NCBI GenBank assembly: GCA_003153495.1
Contig: PLYU01000232.1
Location: 1 to 37,791 of the forward strand
Direction of reading: 5' to 3'
DNA length: 37,791 nt
From: Myxococcales bacterium
Lineage (GTDB): Bacteria; Myxococcota_A; Polyangia; Polyangiales; Polyangiaceae
Part shown: positions 8,679 through 18,038 of the stretch, piece after piece
Numbering within the stretch: the first letter of the stretch is position 1
How the letters are laid out: every line of letters begins with the position of its first letter
Program-made: the position numbers and the translations under genes
Notes under the pieces: model-generated
The model's input: only the letters and a program-made list of their open reading frames with translations
Told to the model about the DNA's origin: nothing
Database searches by the model: none

Positions 8679-9737
8679 CTATCCTCGGGTGGAGAGCGCC
8701 GCGACGAGCTTCTGCGGCGCGGGCGGCCTGTCGGTCTCGACCCTGTTTCGCCCTGTCGACTTTGCGCGGTAGAGCGCCGTATCGGCGCGCCGCAGCCAGT
8801 CGTCGGGCGACCCGTCCAGCGCCGGGTCGAGCTCTGCCACCCCGAAGCTGATCGTGAGCACGCCGTGCCCGCCGTGCGCGGGGATCGCGACCTTCTCGAC
8901 GGCCGCGCGAACCCGCTCCATCGCGCCTGCGGCCTCGGCCAGCGACTGTTCGGGGAGGAGGACCACGAACTCCTCGCCTCCGTACCGGTAGAGGCCATCT
9001 CCCTCGCGGAGTTCTCCACGGATGGTATGCGCGACCGACCTGAGCGCGTCGTCTCCCGCCAGGTGCCCGAAGTGATCGTTGTAGGCCTTGAACAGGTCGA
9101 CATCGCAGATGGCGATCGAGTAGCGGTGCCCGTAGCGCTTCACGCGCGACCAGAGCACCCTCACGTCCTCGTCCATGGCGAGTCGGTTCGCGACCTGGGT
9201 GAGAGCGTCGATGCGCGCGTCGCGAAACGACGCCTGGCTGTCGCGCCGCAGCGCCGCGTTCTTCTCTGCGAGCTCCCGGTACAGCGCGACCACGCGGCCG
9301 GCGGAGACGAGCCGGGCGCGCAGCTCGTCGAGGTCCACCGGCTTGGTGTGGTAATCGTCGGCGCCCGCTTCCATACCGCGGAGGAAGTGGTCCTTGTCGC
9401 CGAAGCCCGTCATGAAGATGAAATACGTGTAGCCGCCCTCGGCCTGGGCGACGCGCGTGCGGCGGCAGAGCTCGAGGCCGCCCATGCGCGGCATCTGCCA
9501 GTCGCTCAGGATGACGTCCGCGTGCTCTCGTTGGTGCATCTCCCAGGCTTCGAGCCCGTCGCACGCACCGCGGCACTCGTGCCCGAGGAGGCGAACGGCG
9601 GCCACGAGCGCCTCGCGCGTGCCGTCGTCGTCGTCGGCCACGAGCACCTTCAGCGGTGCGCGGGGGACACCGCTGGTCGTCGCGCAGAGCGGCGCGGCCT
9701 GCAAAGAAGAGCGTGTGGCTCTGGCGGGCGCGTGCAC
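8679..9737 (-). CDS. Response regulator with REC and GGDEF domains (diguanylate cyclase)
   Basis: LKVLVADDDDGTREALVAAV...VILSDWQMPRMGGLELCRR...YHTKPVDLDELRARL then ICDVDLFKAYNDHFGHLAGDDALRSVA...LYRYGGEEFVVLLPE. A later start near 9668 is possible. Confidence 0.92.
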   Translation of the reverse strand: MHAPARATRSSLQAAPLCATTSGVPRAPLKVLVADDDDGTREALVAAVRLLGHECRGACDGLEAWEMHQREHADVILSDWQMPRMGGLELCRRTRVAQAEGGYTYFIFMTGFGDKDHFLRGMEAGADDYHTKPVDLDELRARLVSAGRVVALYRELAEKNAALRRDSQASFRDARIDALTQVANRLAMDEDVRVLWSRVKRYGHRYSIAICDVDLFKAYNDHFGHLAGDDALRSVAHTIRGELREGDGLYRYGGEEFVVLLPEQSLAEAAGAMERVRAAVEKVAIPAHGGHGVLTISFGVAELDPALDGSPDDWLRRADTALYRAKSTGRNRVETDRPPAPQKLVAALSTRG

Positions 9738-9743
9738 GGCGAG

Positions 9744-10055
9744 CTATCCGTTCTTCGGCTTCTCGGGGGGGGGCGCACCGAGGCTGCCACGGGTGACTCC
9801 AATCTCGTCGTCGAGCGCCTCGTCGCGCTGGTGAGCTCGCTCGGCCTCCTGGTCGAGCACCTTGCCCGCCAGCGCCCCGGCCGCCGCGCCGATGACCATC
9901 CCTGCCACGACCCCCGGCGGTCCTGCGCTGGCCCCGATGACCGCCCCCAGCACCTCGCCGGCGATCGCGCACGCCTCTTCGCCATGCGTGTGCGACGGTG
10001 CCAGGGGTGTCGTCTCGCTCGTCGCGGGCTTCGCGGCCCTGGATCTCTTTCGCAT
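9744..10055 (-). CDS. Small glycine-zipper-like protein
   Basis: GEVLGAVIGASAGPPGVVAGMVIGAAAGALAGKVLDQEAERAHQRDEALDDEIG; start uncertain (10055, 10094 or 10154). Confidence 0.6.
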   Translation of the reverse strand: MRKRSRAAKPATSETTPLAPSHTHGEEACAIAGEVLGAVIGASAGPPGVVAGMVIGAAAGALAGKVLDQEAERAHQRDEALDDEIGVTRGSLGAPPPEKPKNG

Positions 10056-10370
10056 GACTTCCTCCGTGCGCAGTGCGCCCACGCGTAGAAGCATTTCGGA
10101 TGCCGACGGCGCTTTCCGGCGGATCGCGGGTGCCCGGAGGTCTGCCCCATGCAATCCGTGCGCCTCCGCGTGAGCCTTGCGTCAGAACCGGCGGTGCACG
10201 CTAGTACGGGTGTGCCGCCACAGCGCACCGGGGCGCCCGGCCCCTGCTCCATCCGTGCTCATTGCCCCATGATCGCAGGACGAGCTCGGGCTGAAACGGG
10301 GAGCGGCAACTAGCACATTGCGCGCCGTTCGCCTATAGTGGTCATTGTCGTGAGAAGCGGCCGGTCCTCC

Positions 10371-10784
10371 GTGAAGAATGGTTACGTGCGGCTGGCGGGC
10401 CTCGTGCTGGCGTTCGCCCTCGTCGCCGGTCTGGCCAACGCGGGCGGGCGCCTCTTCTACTGCGATTCGATGCGCCTCTTGCGCTCGAATCCATGCAGCG
10501 TCGCTCATCACGACGACGAAGGCTCGCCTCTCGGCGACGCGGCGTGCCCGCCGCGCATCGACTGCTGCGAGGTGCTCACTCTGCCGTCGATGCCCGCGGG
10601 CACGGTTGCGGCTGACCACGACGTGGCGCGCCCGGCGCTGCTCTCCGTGATCACGCCGTCGGAGCTCTTTGCCGTGCAGCTCGCCGGCGTGTCCGGCGCG
10701 ACGGCGCGAGCGTTCGAGCGATGGCGCGTGCCCCCACGACCTCCGGGCGAGGTGCGCGCGCGCCTGATGGTCTTCCTGACGTGA
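10371..10784 (+). CDS. Small exported Cys/His-containing protein preceding the heavy-metal efflux operon
   Basis: Signal-like VKNGYVRLAGLVLAFALVAGLANA then GGRLFYCDSMRLLRSNPCSVAHHDDEG...CPPRIDCCEVL. Start uncertain (10338-10371). Confidence 0.6.
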   Translation: MKNGYVRLAGLVLAFALVAGLANAGGRLFYCDSMRLLRSNPCSVAHHDDEGSPLGDAACPPRIDCCEVLTLPSMPAGTVAADHDVARPALLSVITPSELFAVQLAGVSGATARAFERWRVPPRPPGEVRARLMVFLT

Positions 10785-10789
10785 GCCGC

Positions 10790-10840
10790 CGGGCGAGGCT
10801 CGCCTGAGCCTCGCCCGCCGACGGCGCGCAGCCTGCGCGC
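10790..10840 (+). terminator. Tandem hairpins (attenuator/terminator candidate) upstream of the efflux operon
   Basis: CGGGCGAGGCT (10790-10800) / AGCCTCGCCCG (10807-10817), 11-bp perfect stem, 6-nt loop; then GCGCGCA (10824-10830) / TGCGCGC (10834-10840), 3-nt loop. No U tract. Confidence 0.5.
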
Positions 10841-10909
10841 GGTCGCCGATCTCTCTCACGTGAGCGCGCAACACCGGCCGGCGGCCGGCGTGCGCGGAGG
10901 AAGCCAGCC

Positions 10910-12280
10910 ATGAATTTGCACGTTCAGGGACGGGCCTGGTGGTCAGCGTCCGCGGTCGTTCTGATGGGATGCGCCGCCACGGGCGCCGGGGTCAACCACG
11001 AGCCGATGCCGATCGAATTCGACCGCGCCGGCGCCCCTGACGAGCGGCAGCAGGCCGAGGACGACCGCCTTCTCGCCGGCCCCGTCCTCGAGCGCGGGGC
11101 CTACGTCAGGGCCGTTCTGCACCGCAACCGCTCGGTGGAGGCTGCGCGTCAGGGGTGGCGCGCGGCGATCGCGCGGGTGCGCCAGTCGGGGGCCTTCGAC
11201 GATCCGATGGTGACCCTCGAGGTTGCGCCGCTCTCGATCGTCTCTTCGACCGCGCGGTTCGGGTACGCCGCCGAAGTCAGCCAGCGCCTGCCCTGGCCCG
11301 GCAAGCGCTCCCTGGAGGAGTCTGCCGCCAAGGCGGAGGCCGACGCCCAGAGGAGCGACTACGAGGCTGCGCGCCGGGAGCTCGCCCTCAGCGCGTCGCT
11401 GCTCTACGACCAGTACTTCGTCGCGGCGCACTCTCTCGAGATCAACGGGCATCACGTCGAGGTGATGCGCACGATGCGCGCCGCGGCCATGGCGCAGTTC
11501 GAGTCGGGTCGGGGCTCGGCGCAGGACTCGCTGCAGGCGGAGTTCGAGCTGACGCACATGGAGCACGACGCGGTCGTCCTGGCCACCCAGAGAGACGTCA
11601 CGGTCGCGCAGATGAACGAGCTTCTTCACCGGGCTCCGGAGCTGCCGCTCTCGCCGCCGCCGAGGGACTTGCCAGCGATCCCCGGGACCGAGCTGGGCGA
11701 CATGCAGCACCTGCAGGGAGAGGCCGTCGAGCGCCGGCCCGACATCGCGGGCGCCCGGCAGCGGGCGCGCGCCCAGCAAGCACGGGCCGAGCGCGCCGGG
11801 CGGGACGCCTACCCCGACCTCACCGTCTCGACTTCCTACAACTCGATGTGGGACATGCCCGAGCACCGGTGGATGCTCGGGCTCAGTTTCGATTTGCCGC
11901 TGCAGACACGCCGCCGCGGGGGGATGGCCGACGAGGCGGACGCCATGCGCGCGCAGTACGAGGCCGATGCTTCGCGCCTGAGCGACATGGCGCGCACGCA
12001 GGTCGTGGTCGCGCTCAAACATGTCGAAGAGTCCGCGCACGTGATGCGCCTCTACGAGGAGCGCCTGATCCCGATAGCGCGGCAGCGGGTCGAGGCCGCC
12101 CGCGCCGCGTTCATCGCGTCGCAGACCCCTTTCGTGGCGGTGGTCGACGCGGCGAAGAACCTGCGCGGCGCGGAGCTCGAAGGGCAGGTGGCTCGCGCCG
12201 ACTACCAGCGGCGCAGGGGCGAGCTCGACCAGGCGCTCGGACGCATCCCCGGGCTCGACGGAAGCGAGGAGGCACCATGA
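10910..12280 (+). CDS. TolC family outer-membrane factor of heavy-metal efflux (CusC/CzcC-like)
   Basis: Lipoprotein-like N-terminus (VVLMGCAATG), VSQRLPWPGKRSLEESAAKAEADAQ, long helical repeats, followed by adaptor and RND genes. Confidence 0.9.
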   Translation: MNLHVQGRAWWSASAVVLMGCAATGAGVNHEPMPIEFDRAGAPDERQQAEDDRLLAGPVLERGAYVRAVLHRNRSVEAARQGWRAAIARVRQSGAFDDPMVTLEVAPLSIVSSTARFGYAAEVSQRLPWPGKRSLEESAAKAEADAQRSDYEAARRELALSASLLYDQYFVAAHSLEINGHHVEVMRTMRAAAMAQFESGRGSAQDSLQAEFELTHMEHDAVVLATQRDVTVAQMNELLHRAPELPLSPPPRDLPAIPGTELGDMQHLQGEAVERRPDIAGARQRARAQQARAERAGRDAYPDLTVSTSYNSMWDMPEHRWMLGLSFDLPLQTRRRGGMADEADAMRAQYEADASRLSDMARTQVVVALKHVEESAHVMRLYEERLIPIARQRVEAARAAFIASQTPFVAVVDAAKNLRGAELEGQVARADYQRRRGELDQALGRIPGLDGSEEAP

Positions 12281-13641
12281 GCACCATGGCGGAATCGAGC
12301 TCGACGCGCCGGCGCCTCACGTCGGTCGTGGTGGCCGCGCTGCTGGCGGCCGGCCTCTGGGTGTTTCGCGGGCCCGTCGTCGCGTGGTTCACCTTGACGT
12401 CGGGCGGGGGGGCGCCGTCCGCTGCGGCTCCGCCGCGGACTCTCGCGGGAGCCTCGGACGGAGGCGGCCCCGACGCGGCGGACGAGATCGACTACTGGAC
12501 GTGCACGATGCACCTGTCGGTGCACCAGAAGGGCCCCGGGAACTGCCCGATCTGCGGCATGAAGCTGGTCCCGGTGATGCGGTCCCGGCAGCAGGACGCG
12601 GTCGTCACCATCGACGAGGCCCGCCGGCAGCTCATCGGCGTGCGCACGGCGGCCGTCACCGCGGGGCCGATGCGCAGCACCTTCCGCGCGCTCGGGCACG
12701 TCGCGTACGACGAGTCGGCGTTCGTGGACGTGAGCCTCAAGGTGCGAGGCTGGATCACCCGGCTGTACGTGGACAAGACAGGCGAGCGCGTCGCGCGCGG
12801 GCAGACCCTCTTCACCCTGTACAGCCCCGAGCTCTACGGCGCGCAGCAGGACTTCCTGCTGGCGACGCAGGCGACCGTGGCCGACGAGGCCCCCGGCGGC
12901 GGTGCTCGCGTATCTCCGCTCGCCAGGGCCGCGCGCCAGCGCCTCAGGTTGCTCGGCCTGAGCGACCCTCGGATCGACGAGGTCGCCAGGAAGGGTGCGC
13001 CCGACGAGAACGTGCCCTTCGTGGCGCCGGCGAGCGGCTTCGTCATCGAGAAGGACGTCGTCGAGGGCGCGTCGGTCGAGGCGGGCATGCGCCTGTTCCG
13101 GCTCGCCGCGCTCGACAAGGTATGGGTCGAGGCGGACGTCTACGAGGCCGATCTCGCGCACGTGCGGGTGGGCCAGCACGCCGACGTCACGCTCGACTAC
13201 CTCCCGGGCCAGTCTTACGACGCGCGCGTCGCGAGCATCTACCCGTACCTCGACCCGAGGACGCGCACGGGCCGCGTACGGATGGAGCTCGCCAACAAGC
13301 GGCTCGAGCTGCGTCCCGGGATGTATGCGAACGTCGCGCTGAACGCGGATCTGGGCGATCGCGTGCAGGTGCCGGCGGCCGCCGTCGTGTACACCGGGCC
13401 GCGCCGGCTGGTCTTCGTGGACCTCGGACAGGGCCGCTTCAGGCCGCAGGAGGTGCAGGTCGGGACCGAAGCCGACGGCGCCTACGAGGTGCTCTCGGGT
13501 CTCCACGCGGGCGACCTCGTCGCGACGTCGGGGGTGTTCCTCATCGCCGCGGAGGCGCGCATCAGCGGCGCGTCGAAGTACTGGGAAGGCGGCGACGCGG
13601 GCGACAGCGCAGGGGTGCCGAAGACGGGAGCCCCTCGATGA
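12277..13641 (+). CDS. RND periplasmic adaptor with heavy-metal-binding domain (CusB-like)
   Basis: ATG overlaps upstream stop (ATGA). YWTCTMHLSVHQKGPGNCPICGMKLVPV, then GWITRLYVDKTGERVARGQTLFTLYSPELYGAQQDFL. Confidence 0.94.
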   Translation: MSTMAESSSTRRRLTSVVVAALLAAGLWVFRGPVVAWFTLTSGGGAPSAAAPPRTLAGASDGGGPDAADEIDYWTCTMHLSVHQKGPGNCPICGMKLVPVMRSRQQDAVVTIDEARRQLIGVRTAAVTAGPMRSTFRALGHVAYDESAFVDVSLKVRGWITRLYVDKTGERVARGQTLFTLYSPELYGAQQDFLLATQATVADEAPGGGARVSPLARAARQRLRLLGLSDPRIDEVARKGAPDENVPFVAPASGFVIEKDVVEGASVEAGMRLFRLAALDKVWVEADVYEADLAHVRVGQHADVTLDYLPGQSYDARVASIYPYLDPRTRTGRVRMELANKRLELRPGMYANVALNADLGDRVQVPAAAVVYTGPRRLVFVDLGQGRFRPQEVQVGTEADGAYEVLSGLHAGDLVATSGVFLIAAEARISGASKYWEGGDAGDSAGVPKTGAPR

Positions 13642-16600
13642 GCGCCCCGGCGCCCGGGGGGATGGGCCCCGTCGCCGCCCTCATCGGGGCCAGCGCGCGC
13701 CGGCCGTGGCTGACGGTCCTGCTCGTCGCCGCCCTCGCGGCGTGGGGCTGGGTGTCTCTGCAGCGCGCCGCGCTCGACGCGATCCCGGACCTGTCCGACG
13801 TGCAGGTGATCATCTTCACCGAATGGATGGGGCAGAGCCCCGACCTCGTCGAGGACCAGGTCACCTACCCGATCTCCGCCGCTCTGCTGGCGGCGCCGAG
13901 GGTCAAGGCCGTGCGGGGCACGTCGATGTTCGGGATGTCGTTCGTGAACGTGATCTTCGACGACGGAACCGACATCTACTGGGCGAGGAGCCGGGTTCTG
14001 GAGTACCTCAGCTCCGTCCAGGGCAAGCTCCCGCAAGGGATCGCGCCTGTCATCGGGCCCGATGCGACCGGCGTCGGCTGGGTGTTCGAATACGCGCTCG
14101 TCGACCGATCCGGCAAACACGATCTCCAGCAGCTGCGGTCCCTGCAGGACTGGAACGTCCGCTACGCGCTGGAGAGCGTGCCCGGCGTCGCCGAGGTGGC
14201 GAGCGTGGGCGGCTTCGTCAAGCAGTATCAGGTCAACGTCGACCCGAACAAACTGCTCGGCTTCGGGATCTCGATGGACGACGTCGTCCGCGCCGTCCGC
14301 GCATCCAACCAGGAGGTCGGCGGGCGGGTCCTCGAGATCGCGGGGCACGAGCACGTGATCCGCGGGCGCGGCTACGTGAAGTCGCCCGACGACATCGGGC
14401 GCAGTCCCATCAAGGTCGTGGAGGGCACGCCCATCCGCGTGCAAGACGTCGCGCGGGTGAGCCTCGGTCCCGAGATCCGGCGCGGTCTGACGGAGCTGGA
14501 CGGCGAGGGAGAGACGGTCGGCGGGGTGGTCGTCATGCGGTACGGCGAGAACGCCCTCACGGTCATCGACGCCGTGAAGGAGCGCCTGAACGAGATCCGC
14601 GCCGGGCTGCCCGAGGGAGTCACCGTCGTCCCCACGTACGACCGCTCCGGCCTCATCGAGGACTCGGTGCACACGCTGAAGCACACGCTCATCGAGGAGA
14701 TGATCGTCGTCAGCGTCGTCATCTTCGTGTTCCTGCTCCACGCGCGCAGCGCCGCGATCCCCATCCTCACGCTCCCCATCGGCGTGCTCCTCGCGTTCAT
14801 CCCCATGGGTGCTCAGCACCTCACCGCGAACATCATGTCGCTGGGGGGCATCGCCGTGGCCATCGGCGCGATGGTCGACGCGTCGATCATCATCATCGAG
14901 AACATCCACAAGAAGCTCGCCGAGTGGGAGACCGCGGGAGAGCCCGGGCCGCGCCGCGACGCGATCATTCGCGCGATGCAGGAGGTGGGCCCGTCCATCT
15001 TCTTCTCGCTGCTGGTGATCACCGTGTCGTTCTTGCCCGTCTTCACGCTCGAGGGCACCGAGGGGCGCCTCTTCAAACCGCTCGCGTTCACCAAGACCTA
15101 CTCGATCGGGTTCGCCGCCGTCCTGGCGGTCACCTTGACGCCCGCCCTCGCCGTCCTGCTGATCCGCGGCAAGGTCGCCGACGAGCACAGCAACCCCGTC
15201 AACCGGTGGCTCGCGGCGGCGTACGCGCCCGTCGTGCGCTTCGTCGTCGACCATCGCTGGAAAGTCATCGCGGCCGCCGCGCTCGTGGTCGTCGTCACGG
15301 TGCCCGCGCTCTTCCGGCTGGGAAACGAGTTCATGCCGCCGCTCAACGAGGGCGTCATCCTCTACATGCCGACGGCGCCGCCGGGCATGTCGGAGAACGA
15401 GTCGGCGGTCGTCCTGCAGGCGATGGACCGGGAGCTCAAGAAGTTCCCCGAGGTGGTGAGCGTCTTCGGGAAGATGGGCCGGGCCAGCTCGCCGACCGAC
15501 TCCGCTCCGTTCGGCATGGCGGAGGTCACCATCGTCTTGAAGCCCCGCGCGGAGTGGCGAGCGGGCCTCACCTGGGACGCGCTTCTCAAGGAGATGGACG
15601 AGAAGCTCCACTTCCCGGGCATGCCGAACGTCTGGTGGATGCCCATCCAGACGCGCACCGAGATGCTCGCGACCGGCGTCCGCAGTCCGCTCGGGATCGA
15701 AGTGTTCGGCGACGATCTGGACGCCATCGAGCGGGCCGCGATCTCGATCGAGCGAGCCGTGGCGCGCGTCCCGGGCACCCGGAGCGCCTTCGCCGAGCGG
15801 TCGACGGGCGGCTTCTACATGGACTTCGACGTCGACCGCGAGGAGGCCGGGCGCCACGGCCTCACCGTGGCCGACGTCGGCGCGATCGTCGGGAGCGCCA
15901 TCGGAGGCGAGAACGTGTCGGAGGCGATCGAGGGGCGCGAGCGCTACCCCATCAACGTCCGGTACGCGCGCGAGTTCCGCGACGACCCCGAGCTGCTCGG
16001 CCGCACGCTCATCGCGACCCCCGATGGGTCGCAGATCCCGCTGTCGCAGGTCGTGACGATCAGGAGCGTGCTCGGTCCGCCCATGATCCGCAGCGAGGGT
16101 GGCAGGCTCGTCGGGTTCGTCTTCGTGGACACGAGCCGGCCGATCGCAGATTACGTGGCCGAGGCGAAACAGGTCGTCGCGCGAGAGGTGACGCTGCCGC
16201 CGGGGACGCGGCTCGAGTGGGTAGGTCAGTTCAAGTACTTCGAGCGCGCGAAGGAGCGCCTCGAGTGGGTGATCCCGCTGACGCTCGGCATCGTCGTCGT
16301 GCTTCTTTACATGAACACCAAGTCGGTGACCGAGACGGCGATCGTCATGCTGGCGGTGCCCTTCTCGCTGGTGGGCGCCGTCTGGCTCCTCTACGTCCTT
16401 CACTACAACATGAGCGTCGCGGTGTGGGTCGGCATCATCGCCCTCGCGGGGCTCGACGCCGAGACGGGCGTGGTGATGCTCCTCTATCTGACCCTCGCGC
16501 ACGGCGCGTGGGAGCGGGGAGGGCGGCTGCACACCCGGGGCGACCTGCGGGAGGTCATCGTCGAGGGCGCGGCGAAGCGGCTGAGGCCGAAGCTCATGAC

Positions 16601-16790
16601 CGTGACGACGATGATCCTGGGCCTCGTGCCCGTGCTGTGGAGCACGGGCACGGGGGCGGACGTGATGAAGCGCATCGCGGCGCCGATGGTCGGGGGCCTG
16701 GTGACCTCGTTCTTGCTGGAGCTGACCGTGTACCCGGCGATCTTCGCGATCTGGAAGGGGCGCCTCCTGCCTTCGCTTCGCTCAGGATGA
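13638..16790 (+). CDS. Heavy-metal efflux RND permease (CusA/CzcA family)
   Basis: ATGA overlap with the adaptor. RAALDAIPDLSDVQVIIFTEWMGQSPDLVEDQVTYPI, SLGGIAVAIGAMVDASIIIIENIHKKL, GLDAETGVVMLLYL. Confidence 0.96.
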   Translation: MSAPAPGGMGPVAALIGASARRPWLTVLLVAALAAWGWVSLQRAALDAIPDLSDVQVIIFTEWMGQSPDLVEDQVTYPISAALLAAPRVKAVRGTSMFGMSFVNVIFDDGTDIYWARSRVLEYLSSVQGKLPQGIAPVIGPDATGVGWVFEYALVDRSGKHDLQQLRSLQDWNVRYALESVPGVAEVASVGGFVKQYQVNVDPNKLLGFGISMDDVVRAVRASNQEVGGRVLEIAGHEHVIRGRGYVKSPDDIGRSPIKVVEGTPIRVQDVARVSLGPEIRRGLTELDGEGETVGGVVVMRYGENALTVIDAVKERLNEIRAGLPEGVTVVPTYDRSGLIEDSVHTLKHTLIEEMIVVSVVIFVFLLHARSAAIPILTLPIGVLLAFIPMGAQHLTANIMSLGGIAVAIGAMVDASIIIIENIHKKLAEWETAGEPGPRRDAIIRAMQEVGPSIFFSLLVITVSFLPVFTLEGTEGRLFKPLAFTKTYSIGFAAVLAVTLTPALAVLLIRGKVADEHSNPVNRWLAAAYAPVVRFVVDHRWKVIAAAALVVVVTVPALFRLGNEFMPPLNEGVILYMPTAPPGMSENESAVVLQAMDRELKKFPEVVSVFGKMGRASSPTDSAPFGMAEVTIVLKPRAEWRAGLTWDALLKEMDEKLHFPGMPNVWWMPIQTRTEMLATGVRSPLGIEVFGDDLDAIERAAISIERAVARVPGTRSAFAERSTGGFYMDFDVDREEAGRHGLTVADVGAIVGSAIGGENVSEAIEGRERYPINVRYAREFRDDPELLGRTLIATPDGSQIPLSQVVTIRSVLGPPMIRSEGGRLVGFVFVDTSRPIADYVAEAKQVVAREVTLPPGTRLEWVGQFKYFERAKERLEWVIPLTLGIVVVLLYMNTKSVTETAIVMLAVPFSLVGAVWLLYVLHYNMSVAVWVGIIALAGLDAETGVVMLLYLTLAHGAWERGGRLHTRGDLREVIVEGAAKRLRPKLMTVTTMILGLVPVLWSTGTGADVMKRIAAPMVGGLVTSFLLELTVYPAIFAIWKGRLLPSLRSG

Positions 16791-16791
16791 C
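16769..16791. repeat. Dispersed repeat copy 1 (CTTCGCTTCGCTCAGGATGAC core)
   Basis: 16771-16791 matches 31311-31331 at 20/21 positions; forms the codons of the RND C-terminus (LPSLRSG*). Confidence 0.75.
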
Positions 16792-16862
16792 GGGCGGGAA
16801 GGCCCGCATGCCGCGGCGCCTCGGGCGCGCGCGGCTTGCGCAATCGTTCCCGGTGAGCCCGC

Positions 16863-17549
16863 TCATTCATCGACGGAGTCGTGCAGTGTCCTTCGGGCCG
16901 GTCCGCTCAGCGGATCGTGCCGCATCGCGCCCTCGGGGACGCCGCCGGTGACGTCCGAGGTCGCGACGGCTCCGCGCGCCCAGAGGGTACGCTCGACCAT
17001 CGCCCGGAAGACCCGCTCGAGGGCGAGCCGCACTTGCGTCCCCTCGAGGATACCCATCGCGCGGGCGATGGCCTCGATCGTCGCCAGACCGTGCGCGTGC
17101 GCTTCCGTCCGGAGCCGGTAGGTCGAGGGCTCGTCGGCCGGAAGCGAGACGCATGGCACGTCCTCTAGCCCCGGCACGCGCCTGCGCACCTTGGAGGCCT
17201 GGCGCCACGTGCCGTCGGGCACGACGAGGGTGACGGGCGACGACGATCCCGCGAATCGCGACAGCGGGACCGCGTCCTGGTGCGGGAACAGCAGGACTCG
17301 CTGCGACGCCGGGTCCGGGGGCAGCGGGCCGCCGGGGTCGTCCTCGTCGCCGCGCACGATCACGGTGCTGTTGGGGAGGCACTCTGCGGCGAGCCGGCCC
17401 GTGTTGGACGGCTTCCGCGCCTCGAGGCGGTGGATGACGAGCACGAGGCGAGTCCGCGTCGCGACGCGAGGAATGAGCGCGCACACGCAGAGGCTTTCGT
17501 GCATCCGGCAACGCTTGCACCGGACGCTGGCGTTGTCCCGGCGGCTCAC
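16863..17549 (-). CDS. DTW domain-containing protein (tRNA-uridine aminocarboxypropyltransferase-like), short form
   Basis: CKRCRMHESLCVC, RLVLVIHRLEARKPSNTGRLA, VTLVVPDGTWRQASKV, STYRLRTEAHAHGLATIEAIA. GTG 17549 overlaps the stop of the upstream gene. Confidence 0.9.
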   Translation of the reverse strand: MSRRDNASVRCKRCRMHESLCVCALIPRVATRTRLVLVIHRLEARKPSNTGRLAAECLPNSTVIVRGDEDDPGGPLPPDPASQRVLLFPHQDAVPLSRFAGSSSPVTLVVPDGTWRQASKVRRRVPGLEDVPCVSLPADEPSTYRLRTEAHAHGLATIEAIARAMGILEGTQVRLALERVFRAMVERTLWARGAVATSDVTGGVPEGAMRHDPLSGPARRTLHDSVDE

Positions 17550-18028
17550 GCCGGGTCCACCACGACTCGCAGGTGCACGACCATCGTCTGCAGGAGGTTC
17601 TCCGAGTTGTGAACCACGACGCACCACGAGCCTGCAGGGAGCGTCTCCGTCTTGTCGAACGAGTGCACCTTCAGGCCCTCGAACGAGGGAACGTCCCGGA
17701 AGGGCTTGCGCTTCTCGAGGTTGGCCAGCTCCTCGGGGGCCATGACGTACAGCCTGAACCCCTTCTCGGTGTGCTTCTTGCCGTCGGCCACGATACGGAC
17801 CGCGCGCGGCGACGGCAGGGTGAAGCCCGGACCGCGCCAGGCGTGCGCCGCCACGGTGACCTCCTCGTCCGCCACGACCTGGGGGCTCCGGACCGTGCTG
17901 CTGAGCAGATCGCCCAGACCCAGGTCCACTGCAGGGGAGCTCGATTGACCGAGGTGTGGATCTCGGTGGCAGCCGGCGTGCCCTGCGAGCAAGAGGAGCA
18001 GAGCAGCGGTTCGCGTCGCGGCCATCAC
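17546..18028 (-). CDS. Putative lipoprotein of unknown function
   Basis: MMAATRTAALLLLLAGHAGCHRD (lipobox AGHAGC); coupled to downstream DTW gene. Confidence 0.65.
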   Translation of the reverse strand: MMAATRTAALLLLLAGHAGCHRDPHLGQSSSPAVDLGLGDLLSSTVRSPQVVADEEVTVAAHAWRGPGFTLPSPRAVRIVADGKKHTEKGFRLYVMAPEELANLEKRKPFRDVPSFEGLKVHSFDKTETLPAGSWCVVVHNSENLLQTMVVHLRVVVDPA

Positions 18029-18038
18029 CCCCGCCAGC

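Noticed and set aside
10331-10340. TATAGT as a -10 box upstream of the Cys-rich gene
   Set aside because: No convincing -35 at proper spacing, and GC-rich myxobacterial-type promoters cannot be called by eye.
11155-12276. Upstream extension of the adaptor ORF
   Set aside because: Alternate frame of the TolC-like gene; the true adaptor start is 12277.
13482-16532. 1016-aa minus-strand ORF antisense to the RND permease
   Set aside because: High GC produces long open antisense frames; composition is Arg/Asp/His-rich with no domain, while the plus strand encodes a clear CusA.
12384-16790. ORF beginning at 12384 as the RND gene start
   Set aside because: Its first ~400 codons are an alternate frame of the adaptor gene; ATG at 13638 with ATGA coupling and an N-terminus matching RND permeases is better.
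16816-16828. GCGCC-TCG-GGCGC small dyad as a bidirectional terminator after the RND gene
   Set aside because: Only a 5-bp stem in very GC-rich DNA; expected by chance.
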